Below are positions 54,272-62,847 of a DNA stretch of 64,000 nt, piece by piece. The DNA comes from Candidatus Hinthialibacter antarcticus (GTDB lineage Bacteria; Hinthialibacterota; Hinthialibacteria; Hinthialibacterales; Hinthialibacteraceae), in assembly GCA_030765645.1 (NCBI GenBank), contig JAVCCE010000045.1, positions 1-64,000 of the forward strand. The letters are read 5' to 3'. The notes below the pieces were generated by a model. It was not told the origin of the DNA. It worked only from the letters and a program-made list of their open reading frames with translations, and searched no databases. Both the position numbers and the translations under genes were made by a program. Within the stretch, counting starts at the first letter, position 1; the number at the start of each line of letters is the position of its first letter.

Positions 54272-55342
54272 TTATCGCGCGGAGAGACGTTGAAGGTACC
54301 AATTGATTTTGGTGTTCAACACGGGGTTGCGGGAGCAGCCGAGCGCTTTCTGAAACGAGGCGCGCGCCGATTTCCGGTCGCCCTGCGCATAGAGCGCAAC
54401 GCCTTCGTTATAATAAAAATCAGCGGTCTTCGGGTGAAGTTCCTGCGCGACGCGAGAAAGTGTGATGAGCATTTCGTTGTCTTTTTTGCGGTAATAAATC
54501 TCGCTCAGGCTCTTGATGGTGGGCGCCGATGAATCTTTCAAAGTCGCGCCAAAAAATTCCTCGGCAAAATCCAGCCAGCCCATTTTGACGTAATGCTTTA
54601 ATAAATCTTGCTGGGCTTCTTCATCGTCGGGGGCCTTCTTCACTCGCTCTTGTAGTGTGTCTAATCCTGTTTGTTCTTCCATGTAGGAACGCAAATCTTC
54701 CACTTCGGAGCGTTCGGGGTAATACGTTTTCAAGCGGTAATAATCTTCTTGAACGGTTTGGTATTTTCTGAGTAATAACAGCGCTTTTTCACGCAGGATC
54801 AACGCGCCGATTTTCTCATCTTCGCCGAGCTCTTTCTCGTTGAGAATTTCGCCCAGTTCGTCCAGCGCGGCGTTGGGTTTGCGGCGGCGCACCAAATCTT
54901 CGGCGTATTCGATACGCTTGCCCAGCGGGACGCTCTTCCAATGTTGAGATGCCGCAGACGAATGTTGCGGGATCGACGACGCGGCGGAAGGCGGAATTTT
55001 TCCACTCTCAATGAGTTTCTCGATTGTCTTGGCGGGATCGCCGTCAGCGCCTAAGTATTTTGAGATGTCAATCGCTTGGTTGGAGGGTGCATGTTTGCCT
55101 AGTTCCGGCTTGGGGCGTTGTACGCCTCTGCTTAATGAATTTGTCGATTGTTTGGCGTCTTCCAAACGGCGCATCAAGTCGCCGCGCAGCATATTCATAA
55201 ACGATTTGACGCCGTCGTCTCCAGAATCTTCGCCTGACAACGGCGGCAGCGACGGCATGTCCTGCGCGGACGCAAGCGACGTTGTCAATGCGAAAAATAT
55301 CAAGAGAGAAAATATGAACGTAAGGTTCACGCGATCTTGCAT
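54272..55342 (-). CDS. Exported TPR-type protein
   Basis: The 356-residue protein has a signal peptide (ending LASAQD), a low-complexity segment to about 140, then helical repeats of the TPR/tetratricopeptide-like kind (IEYAEDLVRRRKPNAALDELGEIL; FYYNEGVALYAQGDRKSARASFQKAL near the end). It is probably a periplasmic scaffold; the partner is unknown. The start 55342 has AGGGG five bases upstream; the extension to 55438 lacks a signal-like start. I see nothing in the 54126-54271 gap. Confidence 0.65.
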   Translation of the reverse strand: MQDRVNLTFIFSLLIFFALTTSLASAQDMPSLPPLSGEDSGDDGVKSFMNMLRGDLMRRLEDAKQSTNSLSRGVQRPKPELGKHAPSNQAIDISKYLGADGDPAKTIEKLIESGKIPPSAASSIPQHSSAASQHWKSVPLGKRIEYAEDLVRRRKPNAALDELGEILNEKELGEDEKIGALILREKALLLLRKYQTVQEDYYRLKTYYPERSEVEDLRSYMEEQTGLDTLQERVKKAPDDEEAQQDLLKHYVKMGWLDFAEEFFGATLKDSSAPTIKSLSEIYYRKKDNEMLITLSRVAQELHPKTADFYYNEGVALYAQGDRKSARASFQKALGCSRNPVLNTKINWYLQRLSAR

Positions 55343-55485
55343 AAGCCCCTTCAACTTTTCAGAATGCCGCAGGGGATTAGGTGAAGCGGCTTTCGTAGTC
55401 AGCGGTAAAAAGCCGCGACGAAGACAAGCGAAACCCAACCCCGAGGCATAATAAAATCTTCTATATTCAATTACGTCTTTATATT

Positions 55486-56898
55486 CTAATCGGTTTTTAC
55501 CACAATTTTATCGGGATTCAATATATTATTTGGATCAAACATCTTTTTCAGTTCAATCAACATGTTTTTGACGGTGGTTCCAACTTCCATCTCGAGGTAA
55601 GGCGCCTTGGTGACGCCGATGCCGTGCTCGCCGGAAATAGACCCCTGGCGTTTTATGGTTGCTTTGAATAATTCGGCGACGGCGGCTTCGATGTTGGGGT
55701 CGTGTTCGTTGTGCGTCATAAAATTGACGTGCAGGTTGCCGTCGCCCGCATGGCCAAAACAGAGCGTCGCAATTTTATAGCGATCACCGATTTCATAAGC
55801 GTCTTGTAAAATGCCTTGGATTTCAGAAATGGGGACGCAGATGTCTTCGTTGGTTTTGAAGGGCGCGATGGCGTGCATCGCCGGGCTGAGGTTTTTGCGA
55901 ATCGACCACAGCGCCATGCGTTCTTCTTCGGATTGCGCGGGGTGAATTTCTTGCGCGCCGCAGTCTTTGCTCACTTGAATCAAGGTGTTTTGTTCGTCTT
56001 GTATGCGTTGAGGATCAAAGCCGTCGCATTCAACCAGCAACAACGCATCCGCCACTGGCATTCGTTTGTCTTTTAGATATTGGTTGGCGGCTTCGAGACA
56101 ACGCCGGTCAATAAATTCTAACGCTGACGGCGTGACGCCGCTCATCAAAATACGTTGGACGGAATCAATCGCCGCCGCGACGGAATCAAATAATGCCACG
56201 AAGGCTTGCCGGTGCGGCGGGTAGGGAACCAGTCGTAAGGTTGCTTCCGTGATGACGGCAAGGGTGCCTTCGCTGCCAATCAATAGCGGCAGGAGATTAT
56301 ACCCGACCACGTTCTTACGCGCCTTGGTTCCAACTTGCACCGCTTCGCCGTTGGGCAGCACCGCGCGCACGGATTGCACCCACTCCTTCGTGACGCCGTA
56401 TTTGACGCAATTCAGTCCTCCGGCGCATTCCGCCAACGAACCGCCTACGGTCGCGGTTTTTGCGCTGGACGGGTCAGGCGGGTAGAACAGTCCCTTTGCC
56501 AGCAACTGGGTTTTCAATTCGCCAAGCGCCATGCCGGATTGTACGGTGACAAAACGATTGGCTTCATCCAATTCTACGATGGCGTCCATGTGTTCGAGCG
56601 AAAGGACAACCCCTCCGTGGACGGGCAGAGCGCCGCCTGTGAATCCCGTGCCGCCCCCGCGCGGATACACCGGAAAGTGGTGTTCGTTGGCGAGGCGCAT
56701 CAATGCGCAGATTTCGTCTTCACTCTCAGCCCAGACGACTGCTTGCGGCGGGAACTCTTGCCGGGTGGCGTCGAACGAATAAGTGAGTAAATCTTCGGGT
56801 TGATTTGAGGCGCGTTCCGGCCCAAAGATTGCCTGCAACGCGCGCATGATGTCGTTGCTGATCGGGTTGTATGAAAGAGTGGGCGTTTCGAGGGACAA
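55486..56898 (-). CDS. GlcD-like FAD-linked 2-hydroxy-acid oxidase
   Basis: The 470-residue protein has the FAD PCMH fold with PRGGGTGFTGGALPVHGG (about 79-96) and GGSLAECAGGLNCVKYG. Its C-terminal FAD-oxidase domain has LCFGHAGDGNLHVNFM, SGEHGIGVTKAPYL and MFDPNNILNPDKI. It is closest to glycolate oxidase subunit GlcD or D-lactate dehydrogenase, which oxidise 2-hydroxy acids and pass electrons to quinones. No GlcE or GlcF partner is adjacent. The two cannot be told apart here. Confidence 0.9.
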   Translation of the reverse strand: MSLETPTLSYNPISNDIMRALQAIFGPERASNQPEDLLTYSFDATRQEFPPQAVVWAESEDEICALMRLANEHHFPVYPRGGGTGFTGGALPVHGGVVLSLEHMDAIVELDEANRFVTVQSGMALGELKTQLLAKGLFYPPDPSSAKTATVGGSLAECAGGLNCVKYGVTKEWVQSVRAVLPNGEAVQVGTKARKNVVGYNLLPLLIGSEGTLAVITEATLRLVPYPPHRQAFVALFDSVAAAIDSVQRILMSGVTPSALEFIDRRCLEAANQYLKDKRMPVADALLLVECDGFDPQRIQDEQNTLIQVSKDCGAQEIHPAQSEEERMALWSIRKNLSPAMHAIAPFKTNEDICVPISEIQGILQDAYEIGDRYKIATLCFGHAGDGNLHVNFMTHNEHDPNIEAAVAELFKATIKRQGSISGEHGIGVTKAPYLEMEVGTTVKNMLIELKKMFDPNNILNPDKIVVKTD

Positions 56899-56984
56899 AC
56901 CATGTCTCCTTAGCGTTATATCTTTTATTATAGCGGCAAGGCTGCGCTGTTGTTGACGGTTTTATTACAACGTGAAAGTCAAGC

Positions 56985-57773
56985 CTATTCCGGGTCGCAC
57001 CAAAAGGGCACATATCGCCATGCTGTGCGTAACTCGCGTTCGTGTTTGCGGTAGAGAGGATCGCATTGGGCGACCTTGTTCCAAAAACGGTTGGAGTGGT
57101 TCATGTGGACGGTATGGCAAAGTTCGTGAATCATAATATACCGAACCAACGGCGGCGGAAAAAACAACAACTTGAGATTCAAACTAATTGACTTGCCGCG
57201 TGAACAACTGCCCCAACGCGAACGCTGATTGCGGATCGAAACGCGATTAAAGGGCAGGTCGAATTCTTCCGCAATGCGCTCTAGCCAGGGGACCAAACGG
57301 CGCTGCGCCTTACTGCGCAGCCACTGGCGCAGGGCGGGTTCAAAACTGCTGACGTCATGTTTGTTGGCGATCACCGCCAAGCAGCCGGGATAGATAACGC
57401 GCACGTCAGTTGTTCCATTATTGGGAGGGCGATAGCGCAAGCGCCATTCTTCGCGGACGGCGCGGAGAGAAATCGTACGCGGCGGCTGACCGTATGTTCC
57501 GTCATCGTTGTTTGTTAGTTCTAATAGAATACGCTCGCGCGTCCTCTCGACCCACTCCCGGTTTTCGTCCAGAATGGCTTGCAGCGTTGCCGGGCGCAGC
57601 CTGCGTGGAGACACCACCGTGATCTTTCCGCGCAACGTCATTTTGATGGAAATACGCTTGGCGCGCGGATGGACCCGGACAGCAACATGGTCCATCCATT
57701 CGCTCATGCGTTGTCGCGGCGCGTGTGGAATCATCTTATCCAATATATTGAACCCGCATAAACACGATAACAT
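56985..57773 (-). CDS. YgjP/DUF45-type zinc metallopeptidase
   Basis: The 262-residue protein has the zinc motif HELCH (216-220) with a third ligand in MNHSNRFW (His226). Before it comes the family segment NRVSIRNQRSRWGSCSRGKSISLNLKL. YgjP-like proteins are predicted cytoplasmic peptidases related to SprT/WLM and are often linked to restriction or DNA-protein repair. ATG 57773 is the longest start; 57734 is also possible, and neither has a strong ribosome site. Confidence 0.85.
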   Translation of the reverse strand: MLSCLCGFNILDKMIPHAPRQRMSEWMDHVAVRVHPRAKRISIKMTLRGKITVVSPRRLRPATLQAILDENREWVERTRERILLELTNNDDGTYGQPPRTISLRAVREEWRLRYRPPNNGTTDVRVIYPGCLAVIANKHDVSSFEPALRQWLRSKAQRRLVPWLERIAEEFDLPFNRVSIRNQRSRWGSCSRGKSISLNLKLLFFPPPLVRYIMIHELCHTVHMNHSNRFWNKVAQCDPLYRKHERELRTAWRYVPFWCDPE

Positions 57774-58110
57774 CGTCGCCCATTTGTTGATCTAGAATGC
57801 TACTGGTTCCGTTTTGGTGAATGTCAGTCAGAGAACCAATTTTACTCTCTCTCTTGGAGACTGTAAGCTAGATCATTTCATCGGTAGAATCCAGAAGAAG
57901 TAAGCCGAAAAAAAACGTATCTCATGTAATCCAATGTGGCATTGTGTTCTGTAAAAATGTTGTTGAAATGTTTATGCCGTAAAAAAATACGCTATCATTG
58001 GTATTCACTTTCAATGACATTGAAAGTAGTGTCTAATATGAAATATTGTGATTGTTTTTATTACTGATGGAAATATTAGAATCTAACCTCTCTCCTGATG
58101 GAGGAAGATG
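57774..58110. other. Gene-free region of about 340 bp
   Basis: It is AT-rich with no credible coding frame. It contains a 21-bp palindrome at 58007-58027 and a weak promoter-like pair TTGTTT (58052-58057) and TATTAG (58074-58079), 16 bases apart, ahead of the gene at 58111. Nothing else was recognised. Confidence 0.6.
58007..58027. promoter_or_regulatory. 21-bp palindrome, likely operator
   Basis: ACTTTCAATG-A-CATTGAAAGT is a perfect inverted repeat with ten-base arms and a one-base centre. It lies 84 bases before the gene at 58111, in the control region shared with the divergent peptidase gene. It matches no operator I can name. Confidence 0.6.
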
Positions 58111-58446
58111 ATGCCCATTCGAGATGAATACGCCGAACAAATAGAACGAGTCATGGCATTAGACCCACGGCCTGAGCAGGTCAAACGGCTTGAGAAAGCC
58201 TCAATTGATCAGCTCGAACTGTGGAAAGGGATTCGTGGAAACTCCCGCGACCAATTTTGCGCGACGTTTGTCCGCTATAAAAATTGGGCGGAAGCGCTTT
58301 TGGCGGATGTCTCCAACGCGAAAAACCGCATGATCCTTGGCGTTGATCCTGAAGATGCGCTCAAAGACGTGGTAAATTCTCTCAACGTTTTCGTTGGCGT
58401 CCAGGAAATCATCGCTGTGCCTGAAGACCACGAAGATAAAAGTTAA
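58111..58446 (+). CDS. Small protein of unknown function
   Basis: The 111-residue helical, acidic protein starts MPIRDEYAEQIERVMALDPR and contains WKGIRGNSRDQFCATFVRYKNWAEALL. I do not recognise a family; it has no signal or membrane segment. ATG 58111 is preferred over the adjacent ATG 58108 because GAGGA would be too close to the latter. It probably forms an operon with the gene at 58482. Confidence 0.65.
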   Translation: MPIRDEYAEQIERVMALDPRPEQVKRLEKASIDQLELWKGIRGNSRDQFCATFVRYKNWAEALLADVSNAKNRMILGVDPEDALKDVVNSLNVFVGVQEIIAVPEDHEDKS

Positions 58447-58481
58447 CCGCTGCATGTATTGTCCTCTACGTGGAGAGTGGG

Positions 58482-58925
58482 ATGGATATCAACCAAGATG
58501 ACCGCAACCAGTTAGAAACCATTGGCGTGTATGTCGATGGGGAACGTCTCTCCATTCTTGTTGACGCCGCCAACCGCATTCTCGAATTAAGCGATCAAGA
58601 TGAATACGTTTATGGCGACCTGCGCATCGAATGTTCTGAAGAAGGCGCGTTGGTTATATTTCGCCGGGCGATTCATGGGTCAAAAGAGCGCGAAATTTTG
58701 TTACGTAGCGCTCCCATTGAAAATGAATTGGAAGTGACTTCGTTTCATCGAGGCGCGTGGATCGATTTGTTGATGGCGTTGGATGAAGCGGTTTCACGCG
58801 GCGTCTCTCCTGACGATCTCACTGATTTACGCAACCGCTTTAATCCTTGCCCAAAAACGGACAGCGCCCATCGTTATGAAGACGACCTGCTGTGGCCTCT
58901 TATTCAAGAACGGGCAAACAAATAA
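58482..58925 (+). CDS. Protein of unknown function
   Basis: The 147-residue protein starts MDINQDDRNQLETIGVYVDGERLSILVDA. It has mixed alpha/beta content, with a repeated hydrophobic-strand pattern ending RRAIHGSKEREILLRS and a helical C-terminus. No family is recognised. ATG 58482 follows GGAGAG; an in-frame GTG at 58470 is possible. It is 35 bases after the preceding small gene and ends at a hairpin. Confidence 0.65.
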   Translation: MDINQDDRNQLETIGVYVDGERLSILVDAANRILELSDQDEYVYGDLRIECSEEGALVIFRRAIHGSKEREILLRSAPIENELEVTSFHRGAWIDLLMALDEAVSRGVSPDDLTDLRNRFNPCPKTDSAHRYEDDLLWPLIQERANK

Positions 58926-58928
58926 AAA

Positions 58929-58956
58929 GCCCCGCTGGAACGCATCACAACGGGGC
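58929..58956. terminator. Probable terminator after the small-gene pair
   Basis: GCCCCG and CGGGGC pair across a 16-base loop directly after the stop at 58925. The downstream tract is only GAATATTTC, so termination may be weak. Confidence 0.5.
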
Positions 58957-58980
58957 GAATATTTCATCCATTTATGTTGC

Positions 58981-59178
58981 TTACACGTCGCTTCGATTTT
59001 TCAACAAAAGCGCAATTGACAACAATAAGATCACTTCGGCGAAATTCACGAAACTGAGCGGGCGCACCGGGTACATGCCGAATGTTCCGCCCAGGTCAAT
59101 TTGAGCGACTTTAAACACGATTCCGATAATGATGGATAGAATTGACAGCCAGATTAACAGATGGGGTAAACTTTTCAT
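58981..59178 (-). CDS. Small two-helix membrane protein
   Basis: The 65-residue protein has two hydrophobic helices (HLLIWLSILSIIIGIVFKVAQ and NFAEVILLLSIALLL) joined by a short GTFGMYPVRPLS loop. The start at 59178 has GGAGGAGA eight bases upstream, a strong site that supports real expression. Function unknown. Confidence 0.7.
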   Translation of the reverse strand: MKSLPHLLIWLSILSIIIGIVFKVAQIDLGGTFGMYPVRPLSFVNFAEVILLLSIALLLKNRSDV

Positions 59179-59290
59179 TGAAATATCTCCTCCAGAATAA
59201 GCATCGAACAATACACAGATAATCTACTCTTAAATCAATATTCGCACTAGCATTCATTATAGAAAATTTTAATTCCTTAGGAAAACAACG

Positions 59291-59995
59291 ATGAAACATG
59301 ATATGACGAATAAAACCTGCGTCGTTACAGGCGCCAGCCGGGGCATCGGCTTTCACATTGCGCGCGCGCTGCATGAGGCGGGCGCCCAGGTGGCGATAAC
59401 AGGGCGCAGCGAACAAACATTGGTTGACGCCTCTGAGAAAATCGGCGAGCGCTGCCGCTATTTTGTTTGCGACCAACGCAACCCATTTGCAATCGAAAAA
59501 ATGGCGAAAGCCGTCATTGAATCCGTGGGCGCCCCCGACTTGTTGGTTAATAACGCCGGGCTGTTTCGACTGTTGAAGACGCTCAACACCACACTCGAAA
59601 ACTGGAACGAGATTATCGAAACCAACCTGACGGGCGTGTTTTTGACGACCAAGGCGTTTCTGCCGTCGATGCTTGAAAAAGATCGCGCTGACATCGTGAT
59701 GATTTCATCGATGAGCGGTAAAAAGGGCGACCCTGGCGCTGCGGCTTACGCCGCCAGTAAGTTTGGCTTGCAGGGGTTCTCTCAGGCGCTGATGTATGAG
59801 GTGCGTAAGAGCAATATCCGCGTGATGGTGATGAACCCCAGCAGCGTTGACGTCAGCGAAACGCCCGGCACCGAATCCGGCCCGGGGCTGCATCTTCACG
59901 CCGCTGACATCGCCGACACCATCGTGCATCTCGCCTGCCTGCCGGGCCGCACCATGATCCGCGACATGGATATTTATGGGACAAACCCAGGGTGA
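59291..59995 (+). CDS. Short-chain dehydrogenase/reductase (SDR)
   Basis: The 234-residue protein has the NAD(P) motif TGASRGIG (13-20), NNAG near 93, a catalytic Ser in MISSMSG and YAASK near 156. It is a classical SDR, of the kind that oxidises or reduces alcohols, sugars or acyl groups; the substrate is unknown. It has no signal peptide. AGGA lies about ten bases before the ATG. It is followed by a repeat element and faces a minus-strand gene. Confidence 0.9.
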   Translation: MKHDMTNKTCVVTGASRGIGFHIARALHEAGAQVAITGRSEQTLVDASEKIGERCRYFVCDQRNPFAIEKMAKAVIESVGAPDLLVNNAGLFRLLKTLNTTLENWNEIIETNLTGVFLTTKAFLPSMLEKDRADIVMISSMSGKKGDPGAAAYAASKFGLQGFSQALMYEVRKSNIRVMVMNPSSVDVSETPGTESGPGLHLHAADIADTIVHLACLPGRTMIRDMDIYGTNPG

Positions 59996-60015
59996 AGTTT
60001 ATTTTTGTTTTAAAG

Positions 60016-60095
60016 GGGAGGGCGAACCTCCTGGTGAGCCAGAAAGTATTGACAATTAATCTCATTTTTGCGGCTCGGCGGGAGCCTCGCCCTCC
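60016..60095. repeat. Family B inverted repeat element
   Basis: The left arm GGGAGGGCGAACCTCCTGG (60016-60040) and right arm GGCTCGGCGGGAGCCTCGCC (60072-60095) are inverted relatives 31 bases apart. They could form a long hairpin after the SDR gene. Related single arms lie at 39-63, 1879-1902 and near 2121. Confidence 0.7.
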
Positions 60096-60103
60096 ATATA
60101 GGT

Positions 60104-60718
60104 CTACTCAAACGGTAATCGTGTGACTGTGGGAGATGTCAAAAGGACAAGAATATGCAAGAAGGCGGATAGCAAGAAAATCTGAAACATGCGCTTATAA
60201 ATTTTAGAATGGTCAATGTTGAAATAATGAATGACGCCATTCGAGTTGTAATAAATTAAAAACAAGATAGGAAGAACTAGGCGAAGTATGAAAAACCTCA
60301 AATCGCGTCCTGCGTCTGTATATTCATACCCAATCTCTGGCGTGATGACCGACCATAGAAACACTTGAAAGATACCCACCAGATTTGAAATGACCTGACT
60401 CAGATCAATGAATATTAATGTAAGCCAGCCAATTTGTAATCGCTTCAAGGTTCCATAAATCCATACAAACCCTAAAGGCATTAAAAACAATATTGGTAAA
60501 AGTGAGTTTCGGCTTTGTAAGTGGTGATGTTGAAAAAAGACAATATGTATAAAATCAATTTCTTTTGAAAAATAATAGAAGATAAACATAAAGAAAGAAT
60601 AGACATAACCGACACACGCAAAACATACAATTATCTGCAACAACGCCGGCGTTTTGGGCGGAAGGGCTTGTTGGGGTTGGTTGTCTTCTATGTTTGGTGG
60701 GTATTCTGGTTCACTCAT
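60104..60718 (-). CDS. Polytopic membrane protein of unknown function
   Basis: The 204-residue protein has a short proline-rich start (MSEPEYPPNIEDNQPQQ) and four hydrophobic segments, laid out like small DUF-type membrane proteins with aromatic-rich loops (FFQHHHLQSRNS). The longer frame to 60853 overlaps kdgK and a hairpin repeat, so ATG 60718 is used. Composition is AT-rich. Confidence 0.55.
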   Translation of the reverse strand: MSEPEYPPNIEDNQPQQALPPKTPALLQIIVCFACVGYVYSFFMFIFYYFSKEIDFIHIVFFQHHHLQSRNSLLPILFLMPLGFVWIYGTLKRLQIGWLTLIFIDLSQVISNLVGIFQVFLWSVITPEIGYEYTDAGRDLRFFILRLVLPILFLIYYNSNGVIHYFNIDHSKIYKRMFQIFLLSAFLHILVLLTSPTVTRLPFE

Positions 60719-60729
60719 AGATTTAAAAC

Positions 60730-60764
60730 GGTGGGCTAAATTGTTTGCACAATTTGAGCCCACC
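60730..60764. repeat. Hairpin repeat, family D (copy 2)
   Basis: GGTGGGCTAAATTGT pairs with ACAATTT-G-AGCCCACC around a TTGC loop and is followed by CTACC. It sits between kdgK and the membrane-protein gene and could attenuate kdgK readthrough. Confidence 0.65.
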
Positions 60765-60786
60765 CTACCATTCTTTAATCCAACGC

Positions 60787-61776
60787 TTACCGTACGATCC
60801 TCAGGTTGCCGCCGCCGGCCATGAGTTTTTCGGCCTCGTCTTTGGTGCACCAATTGAGGTCGCCGGGGACGGAATGCTTTAACGCCGAGAAGGCCACGCC
60901 CAACTTGCAGGCGTAATCGGGATCGCTCTTATTAAGGTATCCTGTCAAAAAGCCCGCCGAGAATGAATCGCCTCCGCCGACGCGGTCAACGATCTCGACA
61001 TCATACGTCGGCGCGTCATAAATCTTGCCGCCGTGCAACACAATCGCCGTCCAGTTGTTGCGCCAGACCGAGACGTTTTCGCGCAGCGTGATCGCGACCA
61101 CTTCAAAGCCAAATTGGTCAGCCAGTTGCTTGGCGACTTCTTCGTAATTTTCGCCCTTGATGCCAAACACGCGGTTGCAGTCTTCCTCGGTGGTGATGAG
61201 GATATCGGTGTATTGCATGAGGTCGGTCATGCACTTGTTGGCTTCGTCTTGCGTCCACAATTTGGCGCGGTAGTTGAGATCGACGCTGACTTTGACGCCG
61301 TGCTCTTTGGCTTTCTGCATCGACTCTTTGGTGGTGTCGGCGGCGCTTTGCGAGAGCGCGGGCGTGATCCCGCTGACGTGGAAAAACTTGGCGCCTTTGA
61401 AAGCGGCGTCCCAATCGACCATGCCCGGTTCGATGTTGGCGACGGCGGAGTCTTTGCGGTCATAGACCACGCTGCTGGCGCGCGGCTTGGCGCCGAATTC
61501 GGCGAAGTAGAGACCCATGCGGTCGTCGTTGCTCCAAACGATTTTTGAGACGTCGACGCCGTGTTCGCGGGCTTTGTTGGCAGCCATGCGGCCCAACGGG
61601 TTCTTCGGTAGGCGAGTGACAAAGCAACTATCGAGTTCCATGCGCGCCGCCGCCACTGCGACGTTATATTCACCGCCGCCGCAGCAGACATTGAATGCGT
61701 GAGTTTGCTCGAGACGCAGGTAATCAGGCGGCGCAAGCCGCACCATAACTTCTCCAAAGGTGACGATATCTGCCAT
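60787..61776 (-). CDS. kdgK: 2-Keto-3-deoxygluconate kinase (PfkB family)
   Basis: The 329-residue ribokinase-family protein starts DIVTFGEVMVRLAPP, has GGGEYNVAVAAARM (sugar site) and the catalytic GGGDSFSAGF near 262-271. Its CCGGGEYNVA start and aromatic-rich lid fit KDG kinases, which make KDPG from 2-keto-3-deoxygluconate in uronate/pectin breakdown. The downstream neighbour in metabolism, the KDPG aldolase gene, lies just upstream on the same strand, which supports this assignment. Confidence 0.85.
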   Translation of the reverse strand: MADIVTFGEVMVRLAPPDYLRLEQTHAFNVCCGGGEYNVAVAAARMELDSCFVTRLPKNPLGRMAANKAREHGVDVSKIVWSNDDRMGLYFAEFGAKPRASSVVYDRKDSAVANIEPGMVDWDAAFKGAKFFHVSGITPALSQSAADTTKESMQKAKEHGVKVSVDLNYRAKLWTQDEANKCMTDLMQYTDILITTEEDCNRVFGIKGENYEEVAKQLADQFGFEVVAITLRENVSVWRNNWTAIVLHGGKIYDAPTYDVEIVDRVGGGDSFSAGFLTGYLNKSDPDYACKLGVAFSALKHSVPGDLNWCTKDEAEKLMAGGGNLRIVR

Positions 61777-61910
61777 GTTGGTTTCCCCTTATTTATCGTT
61801 ATTTTTAAAAATAGTTTTATTAATGATTCGTTTTCTGGTTAAGCACTGAGCCTCTGCCTTCAGCAGGTTTCGAGCGCACTGTCATTCGCTGAAACCAAAA
61901 ATGCATCTGT

Positions 61911-61957
61911 GATCCCCCCGGCGCTTGCAGCGCCACCCGCCCTTATTAAGGCGGGCA
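61911..61957. repeat. Two-hairpin structured repeat, family C (copy 3)
   Basis: Stem 1 is GGCGCT-TGC-AGCGCC and stem 2 is CCCGCC ... GGCGGG, both with compensated changes relative to 1669-1716. It lies in the eda-kdgK gap of about 200 bases, which holds nothing else recognisable. Confidence 0.75.
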
Positions 61958-61982
61958 GGCTTCGAGCACGCTGAGAAGTCGC

Positions 61983-62645
61983 TTATTTTGAATTTCGCGC
62001 TTCTTGAATCTTGTCTATAAACTGCTTGGCGGTCTCGGTGATGGCGCTCCAATTTTGCGAAGCCAATACAGGTTTGCCGCACAGGTTTCCGCCCGCCGCC
62101 ACGCAGGCCGCGCCCGCTTTGATGAAATCGCTGACGGTATTGATATCGACGCCGCCAGTCGGCGTCAGGCGCACTTGCGGCAGCGGCCCCAGCACGTCTT
62201 TGAAATATTTTGGTCCGAGCGAGGTTGCGGGGAACACCTTCACCACATCGGCGCCCGCTTCCCAAGCGGTGAGAATCTCAGTCGGGGTATACGCGCCGGG
62301 GAACATCAGCGCGGTATAGCGCTTCGCCATTTTGACGGTATCGAGATTGAGCGTCGGCGAGACGACAAATTCCGCCCCCGCGAGGATGGCGGCGCGGGCG
62401 GTTTCAGGATCGAGCACAGTGCCGACGCCGATCAGCACTTCGTCTTTCATTTTCTCAGCGACTTCGTGAATCACGTCGAGCGCGTTGGGCGTGGTCATGG
62501 TGACTTCCATGGCTTTGACGCCGCCCTGGCTGAGCGCTTCACAGGCGCGCAGCAACTGGCTGCTGTCGTCGGCGCGGATGACGGCGACGATGCCGCTATC
62601 GAGAATGAGTTTCAGGTTGGCTTCACGTTTTTTACAAGTAATCAT
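61983..62645 (-). CDS. eda: KDPG/KHG aldolase
   Basis: The 220-residue protein is a class I aldolase: IVAVIRADDSSQLLRACEAL at the start, the Glu in MEVTMTTPNALDVI, and the Schiff-base lysine in ADVVKVFPAT, followed by LTPTGGVDI. It splits 2-keto-3-deoxy-6-phosphogluconate into pyruvate and glyceraldehyde 3-phosphate. With kdgK it converts 2-keto-3-deoxygluconate to central metabolites. AAGGA is 11 bases before the ATG. Confidence 0.95.
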   Translation of the reverse strand: MITCKKREANLKLILDSGIVAVIRADDSSQLLRACEALSQGGVKAMEVTMTTPNALDVIHEVAEKMKDEVLIGVGTVLDPETARAAILAGAEFVVSPTLNLDTVKMAKRYTALMFPGAYTPTEILTAWEAGADVVKVFPATSLGPKYFKDVLGPLPQVRLTPTGGVDINTVSDFIKAGAACVAAGGNLCGKPVLASQNWSAITETAKQFIDKIQEARNSK

Positions 62646-62847
62646 TGGAGTTTTCCTTGTTGGAATTACGAATCGTTATCAAACACCAATGCTCATAGAA
62701 TCGACCCGACAAGTCAAGGTTTTATGGTGGCGTTCAGGCTGGTTTGGCGCGTGGTTGTGAATAAACGCTCCAAATGTTATACGTCTGCTAACGGCGGGGG
62801 CGGATCATGCTACTATTTCAACATCATTTTCATTGGAGAATGCAAAT

